From positions 1 through 33,537 of the forward strand of contig CABVAS010000003.1 of NCBI GenBank assembly GCA_902496375.1: DNA of 33,537 nucleotides, written 5' to 3'. The notes beneath the pieces are model-generated. The model had not been told where the DNA came from. It worked only from the letters and a program-made list of their open reading frames with translations, and made no database searches. The first letter of the stretch is position 1. Each line of letters begins with the position of its first letter. The translations under genes and the position numbers were made by a program. Shown here in pieces: positions 9,240-16,912 of the stretch. The DNA is from an uncultured Collinsella sp. GTDB taxonomy: Bacteria; Actinomycetota; Coriobacteriia; Coriobacteriales; Coriobacteriaceae.

Positions 9240-10145
9240 CTACACACTCAACCAACGATCGTCCTCGGCTCGGCAAAAGCCCTCGCGCTCCAGGTCAGCT
9301 AGAATGCCCGCGATCAAGTCGCACTCGACCGGCCCGCGACCGGCTGCCGCTTCCATCTCGTTAACGCCCACCACGGCATCAGCAAGTGTAATCCCCGCCG
9401 GCTGCCCATCGCGCGCTGCCAACAACATACGCACGATATGCGCGCGCTTTTGGCGGCGCGAGCCCTCAAACTTGGACTGACGACTATAGCCCGCCGACCG
9501 CCTGGACGGATTGGGCAGTGTCTTTTTAAGATACGCGCCGTAATCCAGCAATGCGTAATACCACGCGCGCGGCGTGTCGGCATCGTCTTGAGGCGCGGCA
9601 AAGGGCGCGATCTCGTCCGCCGCCGCACCGGGGACCGCCGGACAGGCAGCTTGGATCAGCGGCACCAGTTCGCGATCGGGAACGGCCGGCACATCGGGAA
9701 AGAAATGATGCAAAAAGACCGTGCGCACATTGGTCTCCAAATACACGCCCGGAAGATCAAACGCAAACGAACGGATACCCTGCGCCGTTGCCGGGCCAAT
9801 ACCAGGCAGAGCGACCAAGTCACGCGTCTCACGCGGAAACTCCCCGTCCCAGCCCTCTACAACGCACTGAGCGGCATTGTGGAGCGCCAGAGCGCGTCGG
9901 TTGTAGCCCATCCCCTGCCAAGCGTCCAAAACATCGGAAGGCGCGGCCTGGGCAAGCGCCTGCACGGTCGGAAAACGATCGAGCCACACCGGCATGCGCG
10001 CCTCCACACGCGGCACCTGTGTTTGCTGCAACATGACCTCAGAAAGCCAAATGATGTACGGATCGCGCGTGCGGCGCCACGGAAGGTCGCGATAACGCAG
10101 GACCCCTTCCGAACGAATCATCGAACGAAAGGGGTCCTGAATCAT
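9240..10145 (-). CDS. MutY-like HhH-GPD DNA glycosylase lacking the iron-sulfur cluster
   Basis: 301 residues. The N-terminal part follows MutY closely: LPWRRTRDPY, then IIWLSEVMLQQTQVPRV with the catalytic Glu36 of adenine glycosylases, GMGYNRRA, and the helix-hairpin-helix LPGIGPATAQGI (113-124). Two features depart from MutY. The conserved catalytic Asp (LDGNV in E. coli) is Glu137 in LETNVRTVFLHHFF. The four-Cys cluster expected after YALLDYGAYL is missing and replaced by a basic segment (PSRRSAGYSRQSKFEGSRRQ). There is also no NUDIX-like domain; the last ~70 residues look like a small winged helix. It starts 21 bp after the Rrf2 stop, with AAGGAG 7 nt before the ATG. Substrate specificity should not be assumed to be A opposite 8-oxoG. 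Confidence 0.8.
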   Translation of the reverse strand: MIQDPFRSMIRSEGVLRYRDLPWRRTRDPYIIWLSEVMLQQTQVPRVEARMPVWLDRFPTVQALAQAAPSDVLDAWQGMGYNRRALALHNAAQCVVEGWDGEFPRETRDLVALPGIGPATAQGIRSFAFDLPGVYLETNVRTVFLHHFFPDVPAVPDRELVPLIQAACPAVPGAAADEIAPFAAPQDDADTPRAWYYALLDYGAYLKKTLPNPSRRSAGYSRQSKFEGSRRQKRAHIVRMLLAARDGQPAGITLADAVVGVNEMEAAAGRGPVECDLIAGILADLEREGFCRAEDDRWLSV

Positions 10146-10166
10146 GGCTATGCTCCTTATGCGGCG

Positions 10167-10652
10167 CTATTCCTCCCGGCAAGCGCACGCGCAGGTGGCG
10201 TACTCGGGAAACGCTTCGCGGTCGGCGAACTTGGGATCGACGGCCGGGAACTGGCGGTGAGCGACGATGTCGCCGAGCGAAACGGAATCGAGGTAGTCGC
10301 GCATCAACGCCTGAGCTCCGGCCCACAGGGGATGATAGCAGCACGCGCCCATGCGCGCACAGTCACCATCGGGCGCGGTGCAATCGTTCATAACCATAGG
10401 ACCCTGAACGGCCTCGACGACCTGGCGGATAGTGACGTCGTCCGGACTAACCTTGAGACGCATGCCCCCGTGGACGCCACGCAGGCTCTCCACAATACCG
10501 GCCTGGACCAAACCGTGCTGAATCGAGCGGGCAAACGAATACGGGACATTGACCTCTTCGGCAGCGGTGCGAACAGAAAGCAAACGCTCCGGATCCTCGG
10601 CAAGCATCGCCAGCATACGAAGGGCGTAATCAGTCTTCCTCGATATGTCCAT
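10167..10652 (-). CDS. Rrf2-family transcriptional regulator
   Basis: 161 residues. Winged helix-turn-helix at about 1-65 (MDISRKTDYALRMLAMLA; SVRTAAEEVNVPYSFARSIQ). Three or more cysteines in the Rrf2 cluster region (C91, C98, C104, C105) suggest an iron-sulfur cluster sensing redox, oxygen or nitric oxide. The C-terminus carries an extra C-x-C-x-C run (C154, C156, C158). The ATG at 10652 has AGGGG 5 nt upstream; the open frame upstream lacks a ribosome binding site. It is first in a probable operon with the MutY-like gene and possibly rubrerythrin. A promoter-like sequence and dyads lie at 10813-10857. Confidence 0.9.
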   Translation of the reverse strand: MDISRKTDYALRMLAMLAEDPERLLSVRTAAEEVNVPYSFARSIQHGLVQAGIVESLRGVHGGMRLKVSPDDVTIRQVVEAVQGPMVMNDCTAPDGDCARMGACCYHPLWAGAQALMRDYLDSVSLGDIVAHRQFPAVDPKFADREAFPEYATCACACREE

Positions 10653-10975
10653 TTTTCCCCTTTCAAGGAATACGAACAGCTCGAACGAGCTCCGGGGCCG
10701 AGCTTGTGTCGAGACGCTAAATGACCGCCAGGACATCCAAATGGTAAATCGGATATCCACTGAGTGCCGCGCTTGGAGCGAAATGCATCAGATGCGGCGC
10801 ACAGTGCAATTTAGTATAACCTAACCCCCTGTCTCGTTGAACAGGTGTTGCGCAACAAAGCTGTTGTTCAGACAGATATACTTATTAGATTTTACTTGCG
10901 TTCCCGAAGGCGCGGGGATTCTGGGCGAAGATGCACCGGGGCGATCGTTCTATCGAAACAAAGTGCATCAAACGC
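10653..10975. other. Leader and promoter region of the Rrf2 operon, no gene seen
   Basis: About 320 bp between the Rrf2 start and the tRNA terminator. Apart from the minus-strand promoter-like element and two dyads listed separately, I see no coding sequence; the plus-strand frames crossing it read through the tRNA and are not credible. Confidence 0.6.
10813..10857 (-). promoter_or_regulatory. Candidate promoter and dyad operators of the Rrf2 operon
   Basis: On the minus strand TATACT (10818-10813) makes a good -10 element, with a weak -35. Two dyads lie over and beside the -35: CCTGT-N8-ACAGG (10828-10845) and the perfect 12 bp palindrome TGTTGCGCAACA (10846-10857). These could be Rrf2 autoregulatory sites. 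The leader to the ATG would be about 155 nt. Confidence 0.4.
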
Positions 10976-11003
10976 AAAAAGCCACGTCCGAAGACGTGGC
11001 TTT
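10976..11003 (-). terminator. Terminator of tRNA-Asp
   Basis: On the minus strand GCCACGTC-TTCG-GACGTGGC, an 8 bp stem with a stable UUCG loop, is followed by TTTTT. It lies just 3' of the tRNA. Confidence 0.9.
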
Positions 11004-11011
11004 AATTGCGT

Positions 11012-11089
<78 letters not shown>

Positions 11090-11135
11090 AGGCAGTCGTT
11101 CGCGTTTGTTTCCGCTCGCGTGCGCTGCGGGGATT

Positions 11136-11165
11136 AGTATACACAGAAGTCTGTCCGGCACGCAA
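11136..11165 (-). promoter_or_regulatory. Candidate promoter of tRNA-Asp
   Basis: On the minus strand TTGCGT (11165-11160), an 18 bp spacer and TATACT (11141-11136) lie about 47 bp before the first base of the tRNA. The -10 is strong and the -35 weak. Confidence 0.5.
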
Positions 11166-11198
11166 CAACTTTTTTGAAAAAATTTTTTGGGTCCCTCC

Positions 11199-11341
11199 GG
11201 GAGGGTCTCCGGGGCTGAGGGCGGGGGTTAAGTTTGCTGCTCTACAGTCCTGCGCAAGACGGAAAGCACATTAAGTGCTTTCCTTTGCGTGCGGAACTCG
11301 CGACAAACTTAACCCCCGCCCTCAGCCCCGGAGACCCTCCC
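11199..11341. repeat. 37 bp perfect inverted repeat with nested hairpin
   Basis: Arms 11199-11235 and 11305-11341 are perfect reverse complements over 37 bp. Inside the 69 bp loop is a second perfect hairpin, GGAAAGCAC-ATTAA-GTGCTTTCC (11261-11283). No T tract follows on either strand and no coding sequence is visible. It sits between the tRNA-Asp promoter and the phosphodiesterase terminator. Confidence 0.9.
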
Positions 11342-11457
11342 TGCCGTCACATTGTTCAATCAGTTTTGCGGGCGTGCGCCGCTGCGCGGCTAGCCCGCAT
11401 GCTCCTCGGCGGGGTTGGTCTGATGGATCTTGTTGAACTTCTTACTTTGGCTCAAAG
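11342..11457. other. Intergenic sequence, nothing recognised
   Basis: Stretch between the inverted repeat and the phosphodiesterase terminator. It has only a short GC hairpin (GCGCCGCTGCGCGGC near 11376). No gene is supported. Confidence 0.4.
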
Positions 11458-11492
11458 AAAAACGGGAGATGCGTTGTGCATCCCCCGTTTTT
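11458..11492 (-). terminator. Terminator of the phosphodiesterase gene (bidirectional)
   Basis: AACGGGAGATGC-loop-GCATCCCCCGTT, a 12 bp stem with one mismatch, has A/T runs on both sides so it can act on both strands. It begins about 8 bp after the stop at 11500. Confidence 0.85.
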
Positions 11493-11499
11493 GTTGCGG

Positions 11500-11967
11500 T
11501 TAGTCTAGGTCAATAAACTTGGTGCTTAGGATCTTGCCGTCTTTGACGAGCATTCTGGCCATGGTGGGGCCTCGGGTGCCTCTGGGGTAGCTGGCGCTGC
11601 CCGGGTTGAGGACTAAGCAACGGCCCACTTGGGCTTCTTTGGTTACGTGGGTGTGACCGTTGATGGCTACGTCTACGGATCCCACCGGAAGGTCTTCGCG
11701 GTAGTGGGCTACGGCGAATTTGAGGCCTTCGTAGGTAAAGAGCGCAAGACGGTCTACATCGGGGCCGTAGTCGCGGTAGTAATCGTTGTTACCCAGTACG
11801 GCCCGCACGGGGGCGATGGTGCATAGGTGCTCGTAGTCCATCTCTGACGTGAGGTCGCCAGCGTGGATGATCAGGTCTGCGCCTTCAAGCTCATCCAGGA
11901 GCGCAGGCGATAAATAGCCGTGGGTGTCCGAGATGATGTCGATACGCTTGGCGCTTGCACTGTTCAT
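11500..11967 (-). CDS. YfcE/MJ0936-type metallophosphoesterase
   Basis: 155-residue calcineurin-like phosphoesterase. All metal-binding motifs are present: SDTHG (13-17), HAGD (around 35-38), LGNND, an AHY motif and NGHTHV near residue 109. Family members hydrolyse phosphodiesters using two divalent metals in the cytoplasm; the substrate is unknown. The ATG at 11967 has GGAAGGG about 7 nt upstream. The terminator hairpin of the LytTR gene (12007-12057) ends only about 40 nt before this start, so the gene needs its own promoter in or before that hairpin, or depends on read-through. Confidence 0.85.
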   Translation of the reverse strand: MNSASAKRIDIISDTHGYLSPALLDELEGADLIIHAGDLTSEMDYEHLCTIAPVRAVLGNNDYYRDYGPDVDRLALFTYEGLKFAVAHYREDLPVGSVDVAINGHTHVTKEAQVGRCLVLNPGSASYPRGTRGPTMARMLVKDGKILSTKFIDLD

Positions 11968-12006
11968 GGGATCCCTTCCGCAAAAAACGATTCGGCAGAT
12001 ACATAC

Positions 12007-12057
12007 AAAAAAGGCCCCACGGCTCCGCAGACGATGGGTCTACAGGGCTGCGGGGCC
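12007..12057 (-). terminator. Terminator after the first LytTR regulator gene
   Basis: Minus-strand stem GGCCCC/GGGGCC extended by GCAGCC/GGAGCC type pairing and followed by TTTTTT (plus 12007-12012). It begins 7 bp after the stop at 12064. Confidence 0.8.
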
Positions 12058-12063
12058 AGTGTG

Positions 12064-12780
12064 CTAGAGACTCAGAGCCTTCTTGAGCGGCACGACGCGG
12101 CGGCGCGAAACCGGCACGCGTTCGTCGACGCCCGTAATGCCCAGCTGGATGGCGCCCGAGGGCACCGTCTCCACATCCGTGACGCACGCCAAGTTGACGA
12201 TATAGCGGCGGTGAACACGGAAGAAGCCAAAGTCGCAGAGCTTGGCCTCAAACTGCGCCAGCGAGGTCGTCGACAAAAAGCAATTATCGACGGTATAGAT
12301 GCAGGAGTAATCGTCCTTGGCCATGATAAAGCGAATGTCGTCCACGGGAATGAGCACCTTGCGGCCGCCCTTTTCCACCGGGATACGCTCGATGGTCACC
12401 TTGCTGTCCGTAACCGGCTTGGCGCGTTGCATGACCTTCTCGATCGCGCGATCCAAGCGAGCTTCCTCGACCGGCTTCATCAGATAATCGACGGCATCCA
12501 CGTCGAATGCCTCGACCGCATGGTCACTATACGCAGTCACAAACACGATCGCCGGCGGATTTTTGAGCTTATGCAGCGCCTCGGCAAGTTGCAGGCCCGA
12601 GGCACCGGGCATCGAGATATCGAGAAACACGACATCCACGCGACTTTCCATAAGCATCTCGATGGCGGAGCGGACGCTCGACGCCTCCGTGATCGTGCCG
12701 ATCTTGCCCGTTTGCTCGAGCAGGAAGCGAAGCTCCGAGCGAGCCGGCGCCTCATCATCCACAATCATCGCACGCAGCAT
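12064..12780 (-). CDS. LytTR-family response regulator (system 1)
   Basis: 238 residues. Receiver domain (about 1-120): acidic pair in IVDDE, phosphoacceptor Asp54 in VVFLDISMPG, the Thr in VFVTAY and Lys in LMKP. C-terminal LytTR DNA-binding domain (about 140-235) with FFRVHRRYIVNLACV and VPVSRRRVVPLKKAL. It follows the sensor kinase by 72 bp in the same direction. The ATG at 12780 is chosen over an in-frame TTG at 12801; its AAAGG is about 10 nt upstream, on the long side. Such regulators bind paired direct repeats at promoters; targets are unknown, but the glycosyltransferase in the same operon suggests a cell-surface role. Confidence 0.9.
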   Translation of the reverse strand: MLRAMIVDDEAPARSELRFLLEQTGKIGTITEASSVRSAIEMLMESRVDVVFLDISMPGASGLQLAEALHKLKNPPAIVFVTAYSDHAVEAFDVDAVDYLMKPVEEARLDRAIEKVMQRAKPVTDSKVTIERIPVEKGGRKVLIPVDDIRFIMAKDDYSCIYTVDNCFLSTTSLAQFEAKLCDFGFFRVHRRYIVNLACVTDVETVPSGAIQLGITGVDERVPVSRRRVVPLKKALSL

Positions 12781-12852
12781 AGGGATAAAACCTTTCGTCA
12801 ACTAACTACGCCGGGCATCCGTCGCATGACGTTGAGCCCGTAGCCTTTTATT

Positions 12853-14196
12853 TTACTCTTGAATGTCAAAGATGCTCTCTGACAAATCAAGATGAAGGAG
12901 CACTTTGGTGCCCTTGCCCGGCGCCGATTCGACACGCGTATAGGAGTGCGGCCCATAAAAGCGATGGATGCGCTCCGAAATATTGTGCATGGCCACACCG
13001 GCGCCGCCACCCTGGGGAGAGCTGGCGTCGGGACGGGCAGAGCGCTCGTCAAACAGTCTGGCGGCGGTACCCTCATCCATGCCCACGCCATTATCGGCCA
13101 CGGCAATCAAGATTGCATCCTCGCCGTCTTGGTGAACGGTCACGTCGATCCTCAGGGCGTCGTCATCGCCCATACCATGACGCACGGCGTTCTCGACAAT
13201 CGGCTGGATCACGAACGCCGGCACCAGCGTATCTTCCACATCCTCGGACACATCGAACGTCGCAAGCACGCGGTCCTCGCCAAAGCGGGCCTTCTCAAAG
13301 GTAAGGTAGCGCTTGGTCTGTGCAACCTCACGCGAGACCGGAATAAGCGATCCCGAGTTGTCGAGCGTGGCACGATAGAACGATGAGAACTCACGAAGCA
13401 GCTCGCGGGCCCGCAGCGGGTCGGTGCGCGTAAACGATGCAATGGTGTTCAGCGTGTTGAACAGGAAGTGCGGGTTAATCTGCGCTTGCAGCGCACGCAC
13501 CTCGGCGCGCGCTGTGAGTTCCTTTTGCACCTCGAGCTCGTGGATGGCGAGCTGCGTGGACAAGATCTCGGCAAAGCCCGAGGCAAGCGCGTACTGGGTA
13601 CGGTCGACGGCGCGCGGGGTCTTGTAGTAGAACTTGAGCGTGCCGACGGTACGATCGCCCACCTTGATGGGGGCGATAATGCCGGCGGGGACTTGGTTGT
13701 GCGAGCCATCCGAGCCCACGACATCCACCATACGGTTGAACGACTGCACGATGCCATGTTCGATAACGTAGCGTGTGGCAAGCGTGTGGATGGGAGAATC
13801 TGGCAGTAGTTTTTCCTCAAACTCGCCCGCGCAGGCCAACACGTTGCCCTCGTCGGTGATGGCCACCGTCATGGCGCGCGTCTCGGGCAAAATGCGCCGG
13901 CACACCAAACGCGCCGACTCCTGCGTCAGACCGCCCTTAATGTCCTCGAGCATGGCCGAGGCCACCGAGAGCGTCTCCTCGGTGTACTGGGAGCGCACCG
14001 AATCGGGATTGAGCGTCAAAAAAATAAAGATGCACAGAAAGATGCACAGCAGCGCGCAGGCAATCACCGTGGCAATCGGCTCGATACCGGTCACCAAGGC
14101 AAAAATAAAGTACACCAGCACGCAAATGGCGCAGCCAACGGCAATGATGCGAAAGATTGATATTGAACTATCGCGCTGGGCGCGGCGGTCGATCAT
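12853..14196 (-). CDS. LytS-like sensor histidine kinase (system 1)
   Basis: 447 residues. Two N-terminal transmembrane helices (about 14-36 and 41-62) with almost no external loop, then a GAF-like sensor region (about 75-215), a His_kinase domain with the phosphoacceptor His243 in AQINPHFLFNTLN, and an ATPase domain with the N box at Asn336 (VIQPIVENAVRHG), G1 box DNGVGM (369-374) and a Gly-rich GGGAGVAMHN segment. It lacks the 5-helix LYT sensor domain of true LytS. The start overlaps the glycosyltransferase stop (ATGA) with GGAGGGGG upstream, so the two are translationally coupled. About 6 kb away lies a paralogous kinase of the same layout. Confidence 0.9.
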   Translation of the reverse strand: MIDRRAQRDSSISIFRIIAVGCAICVLVYFIFALVTGIEPIATVIACALLCIFLCIFIFLTLNPDSVRSQYTEETLSVASAMLEDIKGGLTQESARLVCRRILPETRAMTVAITDEGNVLACAGEFEEKLLPDSPIHTLATRYVIEHGIVQSFNRMVDVVGSDGSHNQVPAGIIAPIKVGDRTVGTLKFYYKTPRAVDRTQYALASGFAEILSTQLAIHELEVQKELTARAEVRALQAQINPHFLFNTLNTIASFTRTDPLRARELLREFSSFYRATLDNSGSLIPVSREVAQTKRYLTFEKARFGEDRVLATFDVSEDVEDTLVPAFVIQPIVENAVRHGMGDDDALRIDVTVHQDGEDAILIAVADNGVGMDEGTAARLFDERSARPDASSPQGGGAGVAMHNISERIHRFYGPHSYTRVESAPGKGTKVLLHLDLSESIFDIQE

Positions 14197-15380
14197 TCGG
14201 CCCCCTCCAGGATACTGATCAGTTGTGCGTCACGCCAAAGCCCGTCCATGATCTTGGGCCAAAAGCTCTGGAAACGCAGATAGCTTGCAGCGTTTTGGCG
14301 CGCATAGGCCTTTGCCTCGCCGATACCATGGCGCCAGATGCGCAGGTAGCCCTCATGCTCGCGGGTAAACACGCTGCGGACCATAGCGGTCTTGCGCACG
14401 CGGTCGTCGAGCTCGCGCGAAATCCACGGGCCCGGGTAGGGCATGAGCGATGCCGCCGTAACGGGAATGAGCTCCTTTTGATGCGCGGCGAATGTCAACT
14501 TGGCCCGTTCGTAGTACCAACGGTATACATCCTGCATAAAGCGCGGTGAGCGCTTTTCGGACTCCGGAGGCAGATGGCGCACGGTCCACTCGTTATCGAA
14601 CCACACGTCGTAGCCAAACATGCGCATGTTAAAGAGGTAATCCAAGTCCTCGCCGCGGGTGATAAACGGGTCAAAGGCTACACGCGTAAAGGCGCGGGCG
14701 TGCAGGGCCATCAGGCCGCCGCACACGTAGTTGGAGCGCGAGATGCGGGTGCCCGAGAGCGCCTTTTTCATCCAACGGTTGAACTCGATGCGCTTGGTCC
14801 ACCAACGATGGCAGATGCCCGCCTTGTCCGTGGGAGCCAGCGGCGAGCCGTCGCGATCGTAGAAATAGCCGCTCTTGACCAAGATCGGCAAGCCCTGACG
14901 CGTCTGCTGCCCCAACGCATAGGTCGCGCGCTTCATAAAGTCGGCGTCGATGACAGTCTCATCGTCATCCAAAAAGATAACCGCGTCATGCCCCAGCACA
15001 GCGGCACAGGCTAGCCCCATGTTGCGGATGGCACCGTAGCCTCGCAGGCTCACGCACTCGCCCGAACCCTTGGGCGCGATCTGAGCAACCCGGTCCGCAA
15101 TGCGCGAGGCCTGGGTGTTGGTGACAACGGTGACCTTGAGCGTGGGATGCGCGTCGACAATCTCGTGCACGCGCAGCGACACATCGGCTGTGGCAGAAAC
15201 GGGACAGACCACCAAAAGGATGATGCGCGGGATGTCACGTACCTGCTCAAGCGAGGCCAGACAGCGGTCGAGTTCGGGATTGTCGGCGTTGAGTCGCGTC
15301 GAATGGTCATAGGTGCCAGGGGCGTTTGCGCAAGCGTCATCGCCCGCCCAATACGTTGGAATCACGACTGTGGCGTTCAT
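14193..15380 (-). CDS. Family 2-type glycosyltransferase
   Basis: 395 residues, predicted GT-A fold. The N-terminus begins with NATVVIPTYWAGDDA, and the DXD-like metal motif is in AVIFLDDDETVID (about 133-145). A later ITRGEDLDYLFNMR motif matches the acceptor/catalytic acidic motif (ED) of GT2 enzymes. The C-terminal 130 residues are helical and rich in Trp and Arg, with no obvious transmembrane helix, so it is probably cytoplasmic or membrane-associated. It is first in a coupled operon with the system 1 kinase and regulator. The ATG at 15380 has GGGAGGG upstream. A terminator-like hairpin lies about 21 nt before it. Confidence 0.8.
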   Translation of the reverse strand: MNATVVIPTYWAGDDACANAPGTYDHSTRLNADNPELDRCLASLEQVRDIPRIILLVVCPVSATADVSLRVHEIVDAHPTLKVTVVTNTQASRIADRVAQIAPKGSGECVSLRGYGAIRNMGLACAAVLGHDAVIFLDDDETVIDADFMKRATYALGQQTRQGLPILVKSGYFYDRDGSPLAPTDKAGICHRWWTKRIEFNRWMKKALSGTRISRSNYVCGGLMALHARAFTRVAFDPFITRGEDLDYLFNMRMFGYDVWFDNEWTVRHLPPESEKRSPRFMQDVYRWYYERAKLTFAAHQKELIPVTAASLMPYPGPWISRELDDRVRKTAMVRSVFTREHEGYLRIWRHGIGEAKAYARQNAASYLRFQSFWPKIMDGLWRDAQLISILEGAE

Positions 15381-15401
15381 GCCTTACCCTCCCTGCAACA
15401 C

Positions 15402-15437
15402 AAAAACGGGACGCCGCCAAACACAGGCGACGCCCCG
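15402..15437 (-). terminator. Terminator-like hairpin between the MFS and glycosyltransferase genes
   Basis: Arms 15407-15418 and 15426-15437 pair over 12 bp. The two mismatches on the plus strand become G-U pairs in minus-strand RNA, and TTTTT follows (15406-15402), showing minus-strand function. It lies 115 bp after the MFS stop and 21 nt before the glycosyltransferase ATG. Confidence 0.8.
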
Positions 15438-15551
15438 CGACCTAGCTGATTCCATCATACCCACTTGGGCAAATCATTGCTCGCAAGTCGCAATGTTTAT
15501 TGCGGATAACCCCAAAAGAGTACCGTGGACAGGCACAATAGCCGCTCGCTC

Positions 15552-16811
15552 CTATGCGGCATGCCCTGCCGCCCGAGTCATGCGGGACAGGCGGACCAGC
15601 AGCATAAAGCCAACGACCAGCAGCACACCAATGGAAAGGACGCCCAGCGACGGGTTGCCGGTCAGCGAGGTGACGACCGACACCAGGAAGGTGCCCATGA
15701 CGCTTGCATAACGACCAAAGATGTCAAAGAAGCCGTAGTACTCGTTGGATTTTTCCTTAGGGATAATGCGGCCAAAGTAGCTACGGCTGAGCGCCTGCAC
15801 GCCGCCCTGGAACAGGCCGACCATAATGGCAAGCACCCAGAATTCGAAGGCGGTCTTTAGGAAGAACGCGGCGAACAGCACAATGCCCATGTAGGCGGCG
15901 ACGGCCACCAGGATCATGTTGAGCGTGCCCACGCGTCCGGCGAGCTTGCCGTAGATGATGGCAGACGGAAAAGCAACAAACTGCGTAACGAGCAGCGCCA
16001 GCACCAACTGCGTCGAATCGATGCCCAAAGCCGAGCCGTAGCTGGTTGCCATGGAAATGACCGTGTGCACGCCGTCGATGTAGAAGAAGAACGCGACCAT
16101 GTAGACCAGCACGGTCTTGTTGTGGGCGATCTCGCGCATGGTGTGTCCGACCTCGGAGAACACACCGCCCACGATGTGGTCGATGGTGTCCTCGGGACCG
16201 CGCTCGCGACCGTACTTTTGCTTATAGGTGCGAATGAGCGGCAGAGTAAAGATGAGCCACCAGGCGCCAGTGATGATAAACGACAGACGCGTTGCCAGCA
16301 TGGTGGGGACGCCAAGAGCGGGGCCGCCCATGATGAGCGCCAGGCAGATGACGAACGGCACGGTGGAACCGATATAGCCCCAGGCATAGCCCGAGCTGGA
16401 CACGGCGTCCATGCGCTCGTCGGTGGTAATGTCGGGCAGCATGGCGTCGTAGAACGTCATAGAAGAGTTAAGGCCAATGGTGCACAGCACGTACACGGTC
16501 AAAAATGCCATGGCGGACATTGGGATAGCCTGCGCCAGGCAAAGCACCAGGCCCGTGAGGAAGAAGCCCAAGAAGAACTTGATCTTGTTGCCGGCGTAGT
16601 CGGCAAGCGCGCCCAGAATGGGCATGAGCATGGCGATGACCAGCGAGGCGATCGTCTGCGCATTGCCCCAGGCGACCACCAGGTCGGCCGAGGAAGCGCC
16701 GGTATTGATGGCGTTAAAGTAAATGGGCACCACCGAGGTATTGAGCAGCACAAGGGCCGAATTGCCCACATCATACATAACCCAGTTACGCTCGAGCTTG
16801 GTGTATTTCAT
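15552..16811 (-). CDS. MFS transporter, Atg22/UMF1-like
   Basis: 419 residues with about 12 hydrophobic segments. The N-terminal MYDVGNSALVLLNTSVVPIY is typical of the Atg22-like (vacuole effluxer, UMF1) branch of the major facilitator superfamily, as are the ADYAGNKIK loop after helix 2 and the QGGVQALSRSYFGRIIPKEK segment in the second half. The substrate is unknown; yeast Atg22 is linked to amino-acid efflux. The ATG at 16811 has AAGGG about 10 nt upstream. The gene appears monocistronic: a terminator follows and the zinc phospholipase-like gene ends 101 bp upstream. Confidence 0.85.
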   Translation of the reverse strand: MKYTKLERNWVMYDVGNSALVLLNTSVVPIYFNAINTGASSADLVVAWGNAQTIASLVIAMLMPILGALADYAGNKIKFFLGFFLTGLVLCLAQAIPMSAMAFLTVYVLCTIGLNSSMTFYDAMLPDITTDERMDAVSSSGYAWGYIGSTVPFVICLALIMGGPALGVPTMLATRLSFIITGAWWLIFTLPLIRTYKQKYGRERGPEDTIDHIVGGVFSEVGHTMREIAHNKTVLVYMVAFFFYIDGVHTVISMATSYGSALGIDSTQLVLALLVTQFVAFPSAIIYGKLAGRVGTLNMILVAVAAYMGIVLFAAFFLKTAFEFWVLAIMVGLFQGGVQALSRSYFGRIIPKEKSNEYYGFFDIFGRYASVMGTFLVSVVTSLTGNPSLGVLSIGVLLVVGFMLLVRLSRMTRAAGHAA

Positions 16812-16912
16812 GGACAGGGACCCTTCGTATTCGCCCGATATGCAGTTAGTTCATCGTACCCCAATTGTCCAGAACCGCCGGTAAGGATTCGGCAAAGGGG
16901 CACGCACGGGCC

